From an uncultured Desulfosarcina sp. (GTDB taxonomy: Bacteria; Desulfobacterota; Desulfobacteria; Desulfobacterales; Desulfosarcinaceae): DNA of 64,000 nt. The notes under the pieces were generated by a model. That model searched no databases, was not told the origin of the DNA, and was given only the letters and a program-made list of their open reading frames with translations. A program made the position numbers and the translations under genes. This document shows positions 1 to 8,262 of this stretch, in pieces. The stretch spans positions 3,906,001 through 3,970,000 of the forward strand of contig NZ_OY764190.1 in assembly GCF_963668215.1 (NCBI RefSeq), given 5' to 3'. The first letter of the stretch is position 1. Every line of letters starts with the position of its first letter.

Positions 1-757
1 TGACTTCCGTGGTGCCCAGAACAACGATGGCATCAAAAAAAACGATACTATCAGAGGCAATGGGGTTTTGTTTAATGATCGTTTTCTTGGTGCTGGCTTT
101 AATCCGGCACATAAACAGCTTTCCATCATTCTGCCATTGGTCAAAGCGTTGATGGCTTTGATAACCCCGGTCCATCACACCGGTTTGACCGTCAGACAGG
201 ATCAAGCTGACGAAAGGTCTTTCAGCCCCGTTACCATCGGTAAGATAAAGCTTTCTTGGAATCGCCCGGTTCAGATCAAAACCGACGTGGACCTTCGCCT
301 TCTTGGATTTTTTACGGTAGTCGGCCCAATGCATGGATAAGGTTGCATCGATGAGGGAACCGTCGATCCCCACCAGATCACCGAGTTCGGGATGTTGCTT
401 GGGTAAAATCGAAGATGCCTGAGCTTGTAAGTTCTGATAGACATACATGAACTGTTCAAGTCCCCGGCTGTTGGTGGCCTCTGAGAAGCTGCTCTTTTTG
501 ATTCCGTTTTCTGGTGCGATGGCACTTTTGGCAAAATCATCTTCTTCAAGCACTTGCAGCAGGTGTTGAGCAGAATGGTGTTCTTCAAGATGAAAGTAAA
601 CCAGCGCGCGCAGATGTTCCTCAAAAGTCATCTGCAATGGTCGGTTTCCTTTGGAATCAAGAGCTGGCATCCGTGATGTTGCCTCAGTCGCTGGTTGAAA
701 AAAAGAGAAAAACTCCAGGGCATTGAGCTTTTGGAAAGGGTCGAATGTGCGTGGCAT
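1..757 (-). CDS. IS4-family transposase, partial (C-terminal part outside window)
   Basis: N-terminal about 252 codons of a DDE transposase, the same as the complete copy at 6903-8063. The start is the ATG at 757, preceded by AAGAGG, as in the full copy. The visible part contains the first catalytic aspartate region (GIDGSLIDAT) and the second (VMDRGYQS). The YREK signature lies beyond the window edge. Whether this copy is intact cannot be judged. Confidence 0.9.
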   Translation of the reverse strand, partial: MPRTFDPFQKLNALEFFSFFQPATEATSRMPALDSKGNRPLQMTFEEHLRALVYFHLEEHHSAQHLLQVLEEDDFAKSAIAPENGIKKSSFSEATNSRGLEQFMYVYQNLQAQASSILPKQHPELGDLVGIDGSLIDATLSMHWADYRKKSKKAKVHVGFDLNRAIPRKLYLTDGNGAERPFVSLILSDGQTGVMDRGYQSHQRFDQWQNDGKLFMCRIKASTKKTIIKQNPIASDSIVFFDAIVVLGTTEV

Positions 758-886
758 GTATAACCTCTTGATATAATAGGGTATACAAAACGCCGCCCAT
801 ATTGACGACCCAATGTCAAGCAAAAATATCGTTTAACCTGCTGATTTTAAATTATTTTTATGCAATTCCCTAACCGGATTTTACTG
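1..886 (-). mobile_element. IS4-family insertion sequence, left copy, cut by window edge
   Basis: This stretch is the reverse complement of 6774-7659 with no net indel: base n here pairs with base 7660-n. Only one difference was noticed, near base 870. The terminal sequence at 886 reads inward as CAGTAAAATCCGG, the same tip as the right copy. The other end lies outside the window, so its target duplication cannot be checked. The near identity implies recent transposition or gene conversion. Together with the right copy it makes an inverted repeat around the B12 lower-ligand genes. Confidence 0.93.
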
Positions 887-890
887 ATTT

Positions 891-2413
891 ACTGAAGTTT
901 CGCAGTTAAAATTCGGACATTTTAGAGGGATAATAATCTGAAAATATTAAGAAAATAATTGAAAAGCGGCTCTGAATTTAGTATATTAGACATCGCCAAA
1001 CACCTAATATCACTAAAGAAAGAACCGCTATGAATCACCCTAATACATTTTCCCTCTCCTTGCAAAAACAATCTGATTCGGGCCGGATCATTGACGACCA
1101 TGAACTCAATCGTGCGTTCACCGAACTCAAGTTCCGCTCATTGGCCCGACAAAGCAACATCACCAAAAAAAGAGGCTATGAAACACTCTCGCTCATATTT
1201 GTTTTCGTACTACTGCCTTTTCTCAAACGAAGCCTCAGCAGTTTCTGTAATGGCGGCTATCTACAAAATTACGTCCAGGCCCATAAAGACACGTTCTATC
1301 GGTTCTTGAACAATGAACGTTTCAACTGGCGCAAACTGGTCCAATTGCTGGCATCAAAGATTATTGCCATGAGTAAAGAGGTTCCCTTTAAAGAAAAAGT
1401 GTTGATCGCCGATGACTCCATCTGCCCCAAATCGGGCAAAGAGATCGAATTGGTCAGCTATCATTTCGATCACAAAGTCAGGCGCTCCATTCTTGGCAAC
1501 CAGTATCTGCAATTGGGCTTTCATGACGGGTTGCATTTTTTTCCGATCGACGGTGCCTTTCATACATCCAGTCACCGGCCCAACACCGATATGCGGGATA
1601 TCGACAAGCGTACCAACGGATGGAAACGACGCAAAGAAGCCCTGAGTAAAAAAACCGACGTTCTGGTTCAGATGCTCGACAGGGCCTGGAAGTCGGGCAT
1701 CGATGCCAGCTTCGTCTTGTTCGACAGCTGGTTTGCCCACGACGATATCATCCATCGCATCGTCGATGTCGGTTATGGCGTCATCTGCCGATTAAAGCGC
1801 AACCGGGTCAAATACGGTTATCAAGGTGGCGCATACACACTCAAACAACTATGGCAACAGGTCGCCAAGAAACAGACCATCTGGATCAAGGATCGCACGA
1901 TCAAGGGCGCATGCCTCGACGTCACGTTGAAAAAGACCGGCTCGGTTCGAGTACTGTTCGTTTCCGATGGTCGCAAACAGTGGCAGGTCCTGCTTTGCAC
2001 CGATACCGACCTGGAACCGTCCAGGATTCTTGACTATTACGCCCGTCGCTGGGCCATCGAAGTATACTTTAAAGATGCCAAGCAGATGCTTTACATGGGA
2101 AAAGAGCAAAGCAATACGTTTGACGCCTTGATCGCCAGCCAGAGCCTGGTAATGATCCGGTATCTGATATTGGTCTACATCCAGATAAAACACGGGCTGA
2201 ACATCTGCGTTGGCCCGCTGTTTCGGCAAACGTCAGACGATCAGTCATTATGGATGTTCAGTCGTGCCGTCTGGGGCCGTGTCAAAGAACTGATTTTCAA
2301 GTCAAGTGATATACTTTCGCACCGTATCGAACCTGATTTGCTTTTTCATTTTATTGATATCATAGAAGATCTCATCGCTGAACAAAGTCGATGCGTTACT
2401 GCGAAACTTTAGT
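891..2413 (+). mobile_element. Second IS4-superfamily insertion sequence, 1523 bp
   Basis: Ends are defined by imperfect 19-bp inverted repeats: ACTGAAGTTTCGCAGTTAA at 891 and, on the opposite strand from 2413, ACTAAAGTTTCGCAGTAAC. A 5-bp direct repeat GATTT flanks it (886-890 and 2414-2418). The first G of that repeat is also the last base of the neighbouring IS4 copy, so the element sits exactly at the tip of another IS. It carries one transposase whose stop codon lies inside the right inverted repeat. Confidence 0.85.
1030..2412 (+). CDS. IS4-superfamily DDE transposase (460 aa)
   Basis: Full-length transposase. Catalytic acidic residues are visible in VLIADDSICPKSG (about residue 125), FVLFDSWFAHDD (about 233) and the Y-(2)-R-(3)-E-(6)-K signature in YYARRWAIEVYFKDAK (about 336-351). 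The spacing matches the IS4/IS701 superfamily. The reading frame is intact and ends at TAG within the right inverted repeat. No strong ribosome site precedes the ATG (AAAGAAACCGCT region), which fits weak transposase expression. It is a different lineage from the transposase at 6903. Confidence 0.9.
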   Translation: MNHPNTFSLSLQKQSDSGRIIDDHELNRAFTELKFRSLARQSNITKKRGYETLSLIFVFVLLPFLKRSLSSFCNGGYLQNYVQAHKDTFYRFLNNERFNWRKLVQLLASKIIAMSKEVPFKEKVLIADDSICPKSGKEIELVSYHFDHKVRRSILGNQYLQLGFHDGLHFFPIDGAFHTSSHRPNTDMRDIDKRTNGWKRRKEALSKKTDVLVQMLDRAWKSGIDASFVLFDSWFAHDDIIHRIVDVGYGVICRLKRNRVKYGYQGGAYTLKQLWQQVAKKQTIWIKDRTIKGACLDVTLKKTGSVRVLFVSDGRKQWQVLLCTDTDLEPSRILDYYARRWAIEVYFKDAKQMLYMGKEQSNTFDALIASQSLVMIRYLILVYIQIKHGLNICVGPLFRQTSDDQSLWMFSRAVWGRVKELIFKSSDILSHRIEPDLLFHFIDIIEDLIAEQSRCVTAKL

Positions 2414-2583
2414 GATTTATATAGGTAAGAATTCTTATTATTATCACAAGGGGCACCGCATGGTCAATCAAAGAGACCTGACCCCGAAGAGAAAAAGTTC
2501 TGCATATAAGCATCGCGATTCATTCCTGCGGATTCGCTCGCCGGCCGGCGACTTGCCACCACGCATCCTTTTAGCAAGACAGA

Positions 2584-3384
2584 TCACCGGTCGATTGCAT
2601 TATCGATAGAAGCCAGCATCCTTTCTGCAATTTCACAAAGGTAGTAAAGCTCGGCTGTGAATAATATATTCCTGTTAACTTTTTCTATTGTTAAATAATC
2701 GTTTCCATTTATTTGTGAAATATAAACGCATATTTTATCTGAAACAGGAATATCACTGAACATTCCTTCCGGGTAAGAAAAATCGGAATTCAAGATTTCA
2801 GGGTAGACTGTTATCTTTCCATCCTGATATCTTATGCTTTTTATTTTTTCGTTATCAAGAGAAAGTGAAACTGAAATAACCCGTTTTTTAAAATCAACGC
2901 TTTTCTCCCTTTCTATTATGGATCTTGGGGAAATATCTACTGATTCTTTTTCCATTTTTATGTAAACATCCCTGCCTTTATATTCGCCGCATACAACATC
3001 ATCATTGTAAGTAAGTTTTTCCGCAAGGGCAAGTGCCTTAAAGGGCGGGGTGTAGAATTTAACTGCCAGGAAAACGAAGAATACCAGTAATATAAATATA
3101 ACTCCCACCGTTGCGAATGCGTTTTTGAAAAATGAAACCAGAAACAATAAGGCTAAAAATAGTCCAACGATTTCAATAAAAACAAAGCACCACTTTGAAA
3201 TAGGCTTTTTATATCTGCGCTCTTCTGCGAAACGTCTTAATGTTTCAAGATATTTCGATTGAAAAAAGATATTCTTTATTGTCTTGTTTAAAACAATTAC
3301 AATAACAAGAAAAAATAAAGCTCCAATAAGAAAAGGCATTATGTTGGCAAATTCAAGTTCTCCGTCAATCAGCATTTTCATCAT
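2584..3384 (-). CDS. Hypothetical membrane protein (266 aa), AT-rich
   Basis: I do not recognise this protein. It has three hydrophobic segments (about residues 15-33, 64-86 and 90-109) followed by a soluble region of about 155 residues rich in K, E, S and beta-type patterns, with no catalytic motif seen. Codon use is strongly A/T-ending (AAA, ATT, TAT, TTT), unlike the GC-rich B12 genes next door, which suggests horizontal acquisition. It sits between an IS (ends 2413) and the cobalamin riboswitch, facing away from the latter. The upstream AUGs MMKM give two adjacent possible starts. Confidence 0.6.
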   Translation of the reverse strand: MMKMLIDGELEFANIMPFLIGALFFLVIVIVLNKTIKNIFFQSKYLETLRRFAEERRYKKPISKWCFVFIEIVGLFLALLFLVSFFKNAFATVGVIFILLVFFVFLAVKFYTPPFKALALAEKLTYNDDVVCGEYKGRDVYIKMEKESVDISPRSIIEREKSVDFKKRVISVSLSLDNEKIKSIRYQDGKITVYPEILNSDFSYPEGMFSDIPVSDKICVYISQINGNDYLTIEKVNRNILFTAELYYLCEIAERMLASIDNAIDR

Positions 3385-3627
3385 TCCACCCAGTTGTTTC
3401 GACGTTTCGTATGCGCAGCAGTAAATCAGTCTGGCGAAGAATTTTGTGCAGAACTATCCAACACAATTTTTTTTGGAAATCAAGCTGATTTAATTGAACT
3501 GACAAATTCGGTCATTACCAGGGTTGAGTAATCATAGAGGAATGACTGGATTTTATGCCATAAGAAAGAAATCCGTTGACAGGCCAGCGTAGTTTTTCTA
3601 CATCTCGAACATAATTGGTTATCGACC

Positions 3628-3957
3628 CTTTCGGTGCCCGTACACCATAAAGCGTGTCCGGGATAATAGGGAACCCGGTGCGATTCCGGGACGAACCCGT
3701 CGCTGTGAGCGGGGACGAAAGCCGCAATTACCACTGCATCGTCTACAGACAGTACCTATCCAGAAATAGGTAAATTTGGTCGAGATCGAGGCGCCCGAAA
3801 AATTTATCCGCAGTTATAGAGTTGCTATTCCGAGGAATAAATTTTTCGCGCAACAAAGATATCGGGCAAATTGACCATTTCTGGACCGTACTGGGACACG
3901 AAACGGTGCGGGAAGGCGCGGTAAGTAGAGCGATCCGCAAGTCAGAAAACCTGCCTG
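3628..3957 (+). promoter_or_regulatory. Cobalamin (AdoCbl) riboswitch with enlarged variable arm
   Basis: Conserved blocks appear in order: GGTGCCC near 3632; AATAGGGAACCCGGTG then GATTCCGGGAC (3665-3692); CGCTGTGAGCGGGG (about 3701-3714); GCCGCAATTACCACTG (B12-box-like, 3721-3736); GGGAAGGCGCGG (3910-3921); and AAGTCAGAAAACCTGCC (3939-3955). This matches the cobalamin riboswitch consensus. It lies directly before an intrinsic terminator and the bzaF-cobT genes, so B12 should switch them off by premature termination. About 150 nt separate the ACCACTG and GGGAAGG blocks, much more than usual, because of a palindromic insert. A TTGACA box is at 3576-3581, but the -10 region is not convincing. 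Confidence 0.88.
3760..3884. repeat. 125-bp imperfect palindrome (MITE-like) inside the riboswitch
   Basis: The two arms (3760-3809 and 3834-3884) are near-reverse complements. CCAGAAAT pairs with ATTTCTGG, GGTAAATTTG with CAAATTGACC, and GCGCCCGAAAAATTTATCC with GGAATAAATTTTTCGCGC, leaving a loop of about 24 nt. It is AT-richer than the riboswitch around it and falls in the peripheral, length-variable part between conserved blocks. It could be a miniature inverted-repeat element that landed where it does not disrupt the ligand-binding core, or an unusual lineage-specific extension arm. Confidence 0.75.
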
Positions 3958-3984
3958 AAGGAAGCCTGTCCTGGTGGTGATGGC

Positions 3985-4028
3985 AAAACCCCAGACTGAA
4001 AATTCATTTTTCGGTCCGGGGTTTTTTT
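3985..4028 (+). terminator. Rho-independent terminator, riboswitch expression platform
   Basis: AAAACCCC plus GACTGAAAA on the 5' side (3985-4002) pairs with TTTTTCGGTC plus GGGGTTTT (4007-4025), with one A/C mismatch and a loop of about five bases, followed by a run of seven T. It lies 28 nt after the last conserved riboswitch block and 49 nt before the bzaF start. This is the expected place for B12-dependent transcription attenuation. Confidence 0.9.
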
Positions 4029-4076
4029 GTTGGCCGCAGCGGCCGCTTCCCGGTCCCAGAGAACATGGGAGAATTT

Positions 4077-5396
4077 ATGAAAACGCAGATCGAATTAGCG
4101 CGGGAAGGCGTTGTCACGAAGCAGATGCAGACGGTGGCGGCGGATGAGAACATGGATGCAGAACGGGTGCGCGACCGGGTGGCCAAAGGGCAGATCGTCA
4201 TCCCCAACAATCCGTTCAGAAAGGGGCAGAAGGTGGTAGGCATCGGACGGGGGTTGCGCACCAAGGTCAATGCCTCCATCGGAACGTCGTCGGATATCTG
4301 CGACATCGACCTGGAGGTGAGAAAAGCGGTGGCGGCTGAAGAGGAGGGGGCCGATACCCTTATGGAACTGTCCGCCGACGGCGACCTGGATGCCGTTCGC
4401 CGGGCCGTTCTGGCAGCCACCAACCGGCCGGTGGGCAATGTTCCCCTCTATCAGGCTTTCAAGGAAACGATCCGAAGGACCCGCAATCCGGCCAGGCTGG
4501 ATCCGGAATACCTCTTCGACCTCATCGAAGGGCAATTGGCCGACGGGCTCAGCTTCATGGCCATTCACTGCGGCATCAACCAATACACCATCCGGCGTCT
4601 GAGAAAACAGGGTTTCCGCTACGGCGGCCTGGCCTCCAAGGGCGGAACCTTCATGGTGGCCTGGATGGACATGAACGAAAAGGAGAACCCGCTCTACGAG
4701 CAGTTCGACCGGGTATGCGGCCTGATGAAGAAATACGATGCCGTGCTTTCTTTGGGCAACGGCATCCGTGCCGGGGCGATCCACGACAGTCATGACCGGG
4801 CGCAGATGGCCGAGATGATCCTCAACTGCGAACTGGCCGAAATCGGCCGTGAGATGGGCTGCCAGACCATGGTGGAAGGGCCGGGGCACGTGCCCCTGGA
4901 CGAGATCGCCGGCAACATCATGCTGGAAAAGCGCATGAGCGGCAATGCTCCCTACTATGTGCTGGGTCCCATCCCCACCGATGTGGGCGCCGGCTACGAT
5001 CACGTCACCGCCGCCATCGGTGCGGCCGCTTCGGCCCGCCATGGCGCCGACCTGATCTGCTACATCACTCCGGCCGAGCACCTGGCGCTGCCGACAGAGG
5101 CCGATGTGCGCGAAGGGGTGCGGGTCACTCGTCTGGCCGTTCATATCGGCGATTTGAGCAAATACCCCGGGCGGCGCGAGCGCGACCGTCAGGCCGCCAT
5201 GGCCCGACGGGACATGCGCTGGCAGGATCTGCAGGGCCTGCTCCTGTTTCCCGAAGTGGCCGGGGCCATCCGGGACAGCCGCCGGCCGGAGCAGTCGAAA
5301 ACCTGCACCATGTGCGGCGATTTCTGCGCCATGAAAAAGGGACTTGAAATTTTCAACAAGGAAATTTCAGCGGATAAAGTCGCAAATCTTAGTTGA
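4077..5396 (+). CDS. bzaF: ThiC-family radical SAM enzyme, probably 5-hydroxybenzimidazole synthase BzaF (439 aa)
   Basis: Homologous along its length to phosphomethylpyrimidine synthase ThiC. The C-terminal cluster motif is C410-x2-C413-x3-C417 (CTMCGDFC), whereas bacterial ThiC as I remember it has CX2CX4C. BzaF converts aminoimidazole ribotide to 5-hydroxybenzimidazole, the anaerobic route to the B12 lower ligand. Two contextual facts favour BzaF over ThiC: a cobalamin rather than TPP riboswitch sits upstream, and cobT, which attaches the lower ligand, follows. The start at 4077 is chosen because GGGAGAATTT precedes it; an in-frame ATG at 4065 is weaker. A true ThiC under B12 control is the main alternative. 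Confidence 0.82.
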   Translation: MKTQIELAREGVVTKQMQTVAADENMDAERVRDRVAKGQIVIPNNPFRKGQKVVGIGRGLRTKVNASIGTSSDICDIDLEVRKAVAAEEEGADTLMELSADGDLDAVRRAVLAATNRPVGNVPLYQAFKETIRRTRNPARLDPEYLFDLIEGQLADGLSFMAIHCGINQYTIRRLRKQGFRYGGLASKGGTFMVAWMDMNEKENPLYEQFDRVCGLMKKYDAVLSLGNGIRAGAIHDSHDRAQMAEMILNCELAEIGREMGCQTMVEGPGHVPLDEIAGNIMLEKRMSGNAPYYVLGPIPTDVGAGYDHVTAAIGAAASARHGADLICYITPAEHLALPTEADVREGVRVTRLAVHIGDLSKYPGRRERDRQAAMARRDMRWQDLQGLLLFPEVAGAIRDSRRPEQSKTCTMCGDFCAMKKGLEIFNKEISADKVANLS

Positions 5397-5417
5397 AACG
5401 CCAGTACTCCATACTTC

Positions 5418-5442
5418 GCTCCCATGCTTCGCGTGGGAGCGC
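5418..5442. repeat. Dispersed palindrome, REP-like
   Basis: CGCTCCCATGCTTCGCGTGGGAGCG forms a 9-10 bp hairpin between bzaF and cobT. A degenerate second half, GGAGCATGGGAAG, follows at about 5470. The same unit, in mirror-image pairs, occurs at 39664-39738. Such units resemble REP elements mobilised by REP-associated tyrosine transposases; none is encoded here. Confidence 0.6.
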
Positions 5443-5540
5443 CAATCACATGGCAGGGATTTCCGTGCAGGAGCATGGGAAGCAGAAAAGAAATAAATCC
5501 TAATATCAATCGAAGGCAGTCTGTCTATGAGGAGGGAATC

Positions 5541-6605
5541 ATGAACCGAATCGAAAAGAGCATTGCAGCAATCAAACCGTTGAATCAGGAAATTCTGGAA
5601 AAAGCCAACGAACGGCTGGCCAACCAGGCCCGGCCCGCCGGCAGCCTGGGTATGCTGGAAACGGTGTCGGCCCGTCTGGCGGCGATTTTCGGCACGCTGG
5701 ACGTCCGTCTGGACAACAAGGTTATCGTTACCTGCGCCGGCGACCATGGGGTGACCGAGGAGGGGGTCAGTCTGTTCCCCCAGGAAGTGACCCCCCAGAT
5801 GGTATTCAATTTCGTCAACCAGGGCGCTTCCATCAACGTGCTGGCCAAACACGCCGGTGCGCGGGTGAAGGTGGCCGATCTGGGAGTCAATTTCGACTTC
5901 GACGCGGACCTGCCCATTTTCCACAAGAAAATCGGCAAGGGCACGGCAAACCTCGCCGTTGTTCCGGCCATGTCCCGCGAAGATGCCGTGAGAAGTGTCG
6001 AGGCCGGCATTGAAATCGTCAACGAACTGCTGGCCGAGGGGCCGCTGGACATCCTGGGCACCGGCGACATGGGCATCGGCAACACCACGCCCTCTTCGGC
6101 CGTTATTGCCGTTTTTTCCGGCATCCCCGTCGAAAAACTCACCGGCCGTGGCACCGGCATCGGCGATGCAGCGCTGGTCAACAAGATCCGGGTGATCGAA
6201 AAGGCCCTGAAGCTGCACCAGCCGGACCCAAAGGATCCACTGGATGTACTGGCCAAGGTCGGCGGCTTCGAGATCGGCGGCCTGGCCGGTCTGGTCATCG
6301 GGGCTGCGGCCGCCGGCATTCCCGTGGTGTGCGACGGTCTCATCGCCACGGCCGGCGCCCTGATTGCCTGCGAGCTGGCACCGGCAGCTAAAAATTACCT
6401 GTTCCCCAGCCACCGCAGCGTAGAGGTGGGCCATCGCTTCATGCACGAGCACCTGGGCGTCGAACCCCTGCTGGATCTCCGGCTGAGGCTGGGGGAGGGC
6501 ACCGGCGCGGCCCTGGCCATGGAACTGCTCGACGCCGCCACGCGGGTGTTGTGCGATATCAAAACCTTCGAGGAAGTGGCGATCGTGGATGCCCAGAAGA
6601 AATAG
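5541..6605 (+). CDS. cobT: Nicotinate-nucleotide--dimethylbenzimidazole phosphoribosyltransferase CobT (354 aa)
   Basis: Transfers phosphoribose from nicotinate mononucleotide to a benzimidazole base, giving the alpha-riboside that becomes the lower ligand of cobalamin. Visible family motifs include RPAGSLGMLE (31-40), CAGDHGVTEEGVS (65-77), GTGDMGIGNTTPSSA, TGRGTGI and the C-terminal GEGTGAALAM. Length matches the usual 350 residues. The start at 5541 has GGAGGGAATC immediately upstream; longer in-frame extensions reach into the REP hairpin and are not family-like. It follows bzaF by 144 bp on the same strand and presumably uses that enzyme's product. Confidence 0.95.
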   Translation: MNRIEKSIAAIKPLNQEILEKANERLANQARPAGSLGMLETVSARLAAIFGTLDVRLDNKVIVTCAGDHGVTEEGVSLFPQEVTPQMVFNFVNQGASINVLAKHAGARVKVADLGVNFDFDADLPIFHKKIGKGTANLAVVPAMSREDAVRSVEAGIEIVNELLAEGPLDILGTGDMGIGNTTPSSAVIAVFSGIPVEKLTGRGTGIGDAALVNKIRVIEKALKLHQPDPKDPLDVLAKVGGFEIGGLAGLVIGAAAAGIPVVCDGLIATAGALIACELAPAAKNYLFPSHRSVEVGHRFMHEHLGVEPLLDLRLRLGEGTGAALAMELLDAATRVLCDIKTFEEVAIVDAQKK

Positions 6606-6660
6606 GGTGCCGAAGTGCAGGGTTAATGGAAATATTTGAAACCAATAGGCAACGATTAAG

Positions 6661-6690
6661 AACGGCCTCCTATAGGGGGCCGTTTTGCTA
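6661..6690 (+). terminator. Intrinsic terminator after cobT
   Basis: AACGGCCTCC (6661-6670) pairs with GGGGGCCGTT (6675-6684) around a short TATA loop, followed by TTTTGCT. It lies 55 bp after the cobT stop and closes the riboswitch-bzaF-cobT unit. Confidence 0.85.
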
Positions 6691-6773
6691 TGGTTTTAAA
6701 TAGACGACACAAAATCCCCTTTTGGCAGCTTCGAGGATTTTTTGGCGATCCGTGAAATTTCCCTAATCTGATT

Positions 6774-8076
6774 CAGTAAAATCCGGTTAAGGAATTGCAT
6801 AAAAATAATTTAAAATCAGCAGGTTAAACGATATTTTTGCTTGACATTGGGTCGTCAATATGGGCGGCGTTTTGTATACCCTATTATATCAAGAGGTTAT
6901 ACATGCCACGCACATTCGACCCTTTCCAAAAGCTCAATGCCCTGGAGTTTTTCTCTTTTTTTCAACCAGCGACTGAGGCAACATCACGGATGCCAGCTCT
7001 TGATTCCAAAGGAAACCGACCATTGCAGATGACTTTTGAGGAACATCTGCGCGCGCTGGTTTACTTTCATCTTGAAGAACACCATTCTGCTCAACACCTG
7101 CTGCAAGTGCTTGAAGAAGATGATTTTGCCAAAAGTGCCATCGCACCAGAAAACGGAATCAAAAAGAGCAGCTTCTCAGAGGCCACCAACAGCCGGGGAC
7201 TTGAACAGTTCATGTATGTCTATCAGAACTTACAAGCTCAGGCATCTTCGATTTTACCCAAGCAACATCCCGAACTCGGTGATCTGGTGGGGATCGACGG
7301 TTCCCTCATCGATGCAACCTTATCCATGCATTGGGCCGACTACCGTAAAAAATCCAAGAAGGCGAAGGTCCACGTCGGTTTTGATCTGAACCGGGCGATT
7401 CCAAGAAAGCTTTATCTTACCGATGGTAACGGGGCTGAAAGACCTTTCGTCAGCTTGATCCTGTCTGACGGTCAAACCGGTGTGATGGACCGGGGTTATC
7501 AAAGCCATCAACGCTTTGACCAATGGCAGAATGATGGAAAGCTGTTTATGTGCCGGATTAAAGCCAGCACCAAGAAAACGATCATTAAACAAAACCCCAT
7601 TGCCTCTGATAGTATCGTTTTTTTTGATGCCATCGTTGTTCTGGGCACCACGGAAGTCAATCAAACACAAACCCCACTTCGTTTGGTGGGTTACGAGGTG
7701 GATCGCGTTAAATACTGGATCGCTACGAATCGTTTTGATTTAACTGCCGAGCAAATCGCCACTGCCTATAAGCTCCGATGGGATATCGAAAATTTTTTCG
7801 CTTGGTGGAAACGGCACCTTAAAGTGTATCATCTCATCGCCAGGAGCGAGCATGGCTTGATGGTGCAAATTCTGGCAGGTCTGATCACCTATTTGTTGCT
7901 GGCAATCTATTGCCATCGCCAATTTAACGAGCGCGTTTCCATCAAGAGAGTCCGCCAACTGCGCATAAAAATCCGGAATGAATTACGCGCTGGTGTTTTT
8001 GGCAAACCCCCTGATTCAAATTTTAAAGAGCAAGAATTACATACCGTTAATGCAAGTACTTAGCCGGAAATTACTG
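6774..8076 (+). mobile_element. IS4-family insertion sequence, complete right copy, 1303 bp
   Basis: Terminal inverted repeats of about 25 bp with 20 matches start with CAGTAAAATCCGGTTAAG at 6774 and, from 8076 on the other strand, CAGTAATTTCCGGCTAAG. A 9-bp target duplication AATCTGATT flanks it exactly (6765-6773 and 8077-8085). The intact duplication shows that this copy inserted by itself, not as one end of a composite transposon. It carries one intact transposase gene. Confidence 0.95.
6903..8063 (+). CDS. IS4-family transposase (386 aa)
   Basis: Complete DDE transposase. The first Asp is in GIDGSLIDATLSM, the second in VMDRGYQSHQ, and the Glu lies within the Y-(2)-R-(3)-E-(6)-K signature YKLRWDIENFFAWWK. 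The start at ATG 6903 follows AAGAGGTTATAC. An in-frame extension to 6837 has no ribosome site and lies in the IS leader. The C-terminal stop sits 13 bp before the IS end. No frameshift is seen, so the element may be active. Confidence 0.93.
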   Translation: MPRTFDPFQKLNALEFFSFFQPATEATSRMPALDSKGNRPLQMTFEEHLRALVYFHLEEHHSAQHLLQVLEEDDFAKSAIAPENGIKKSSFSEATNSRGLEQFMYVYQNLQAQASSILPKQHPELGDLVGIDGSLIDATLSMHWADYRKKSKKAKVHVGFDLNRAIPRKLYLTDGNGAERPFVSLILSDGQTGVMDRGYQSHQRFDQWQNDGKLFMCRIKASTKKTIIKQNPIASDSIVFFDAIVVLGTTEVNQTQTPLRLVGYEVDRVKYWIATNRFDLTAEQIATAYKLRWDIENFFAWWKRHLKVYHLIARSEHGLMVQILAGLITYLLLAIYCHRQFNERVSIKRVRQLRIKIRNELRAGVFGKPPDSNFKEQELHTVNAST

Positions 8077-8262
8077 AATCTGATTGGATGCTGAAATAGA
8101 CGATACGTATTTGGCGTTATAATACGAATCGAAACGATCATGTCGATTACCAGATGTTGCGGTTAATCATCTTCAGTTGCTTTTCCATACATAGAAGATA
8201 GCACAACTTTGCAACTTATTGTGCTTTCGTACAGGGTATTTGCCGTCTCAGAGGCGATAAAA

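Noticed and set aside
3743..3940. 65-codon minus-strand frame inside the riboswitch
   Set aside because: It runs through the palindrome and conserved riboswitch blocks, with no ribosome site and no protein-like pattern.
4095..5144. 349-codon frame opposite bzaF
   Set aside because: Antisense shadow of a GC-rich conserved gene; no ribosome site or family resemblance.
1..8076. Composite transposon carrying bzaF-cobT
   Set aside because: The right IS copy has its own 9-bp duplication on both sides, so the copies inserted independently; a composite event would leave the duplication only at the outer ends.
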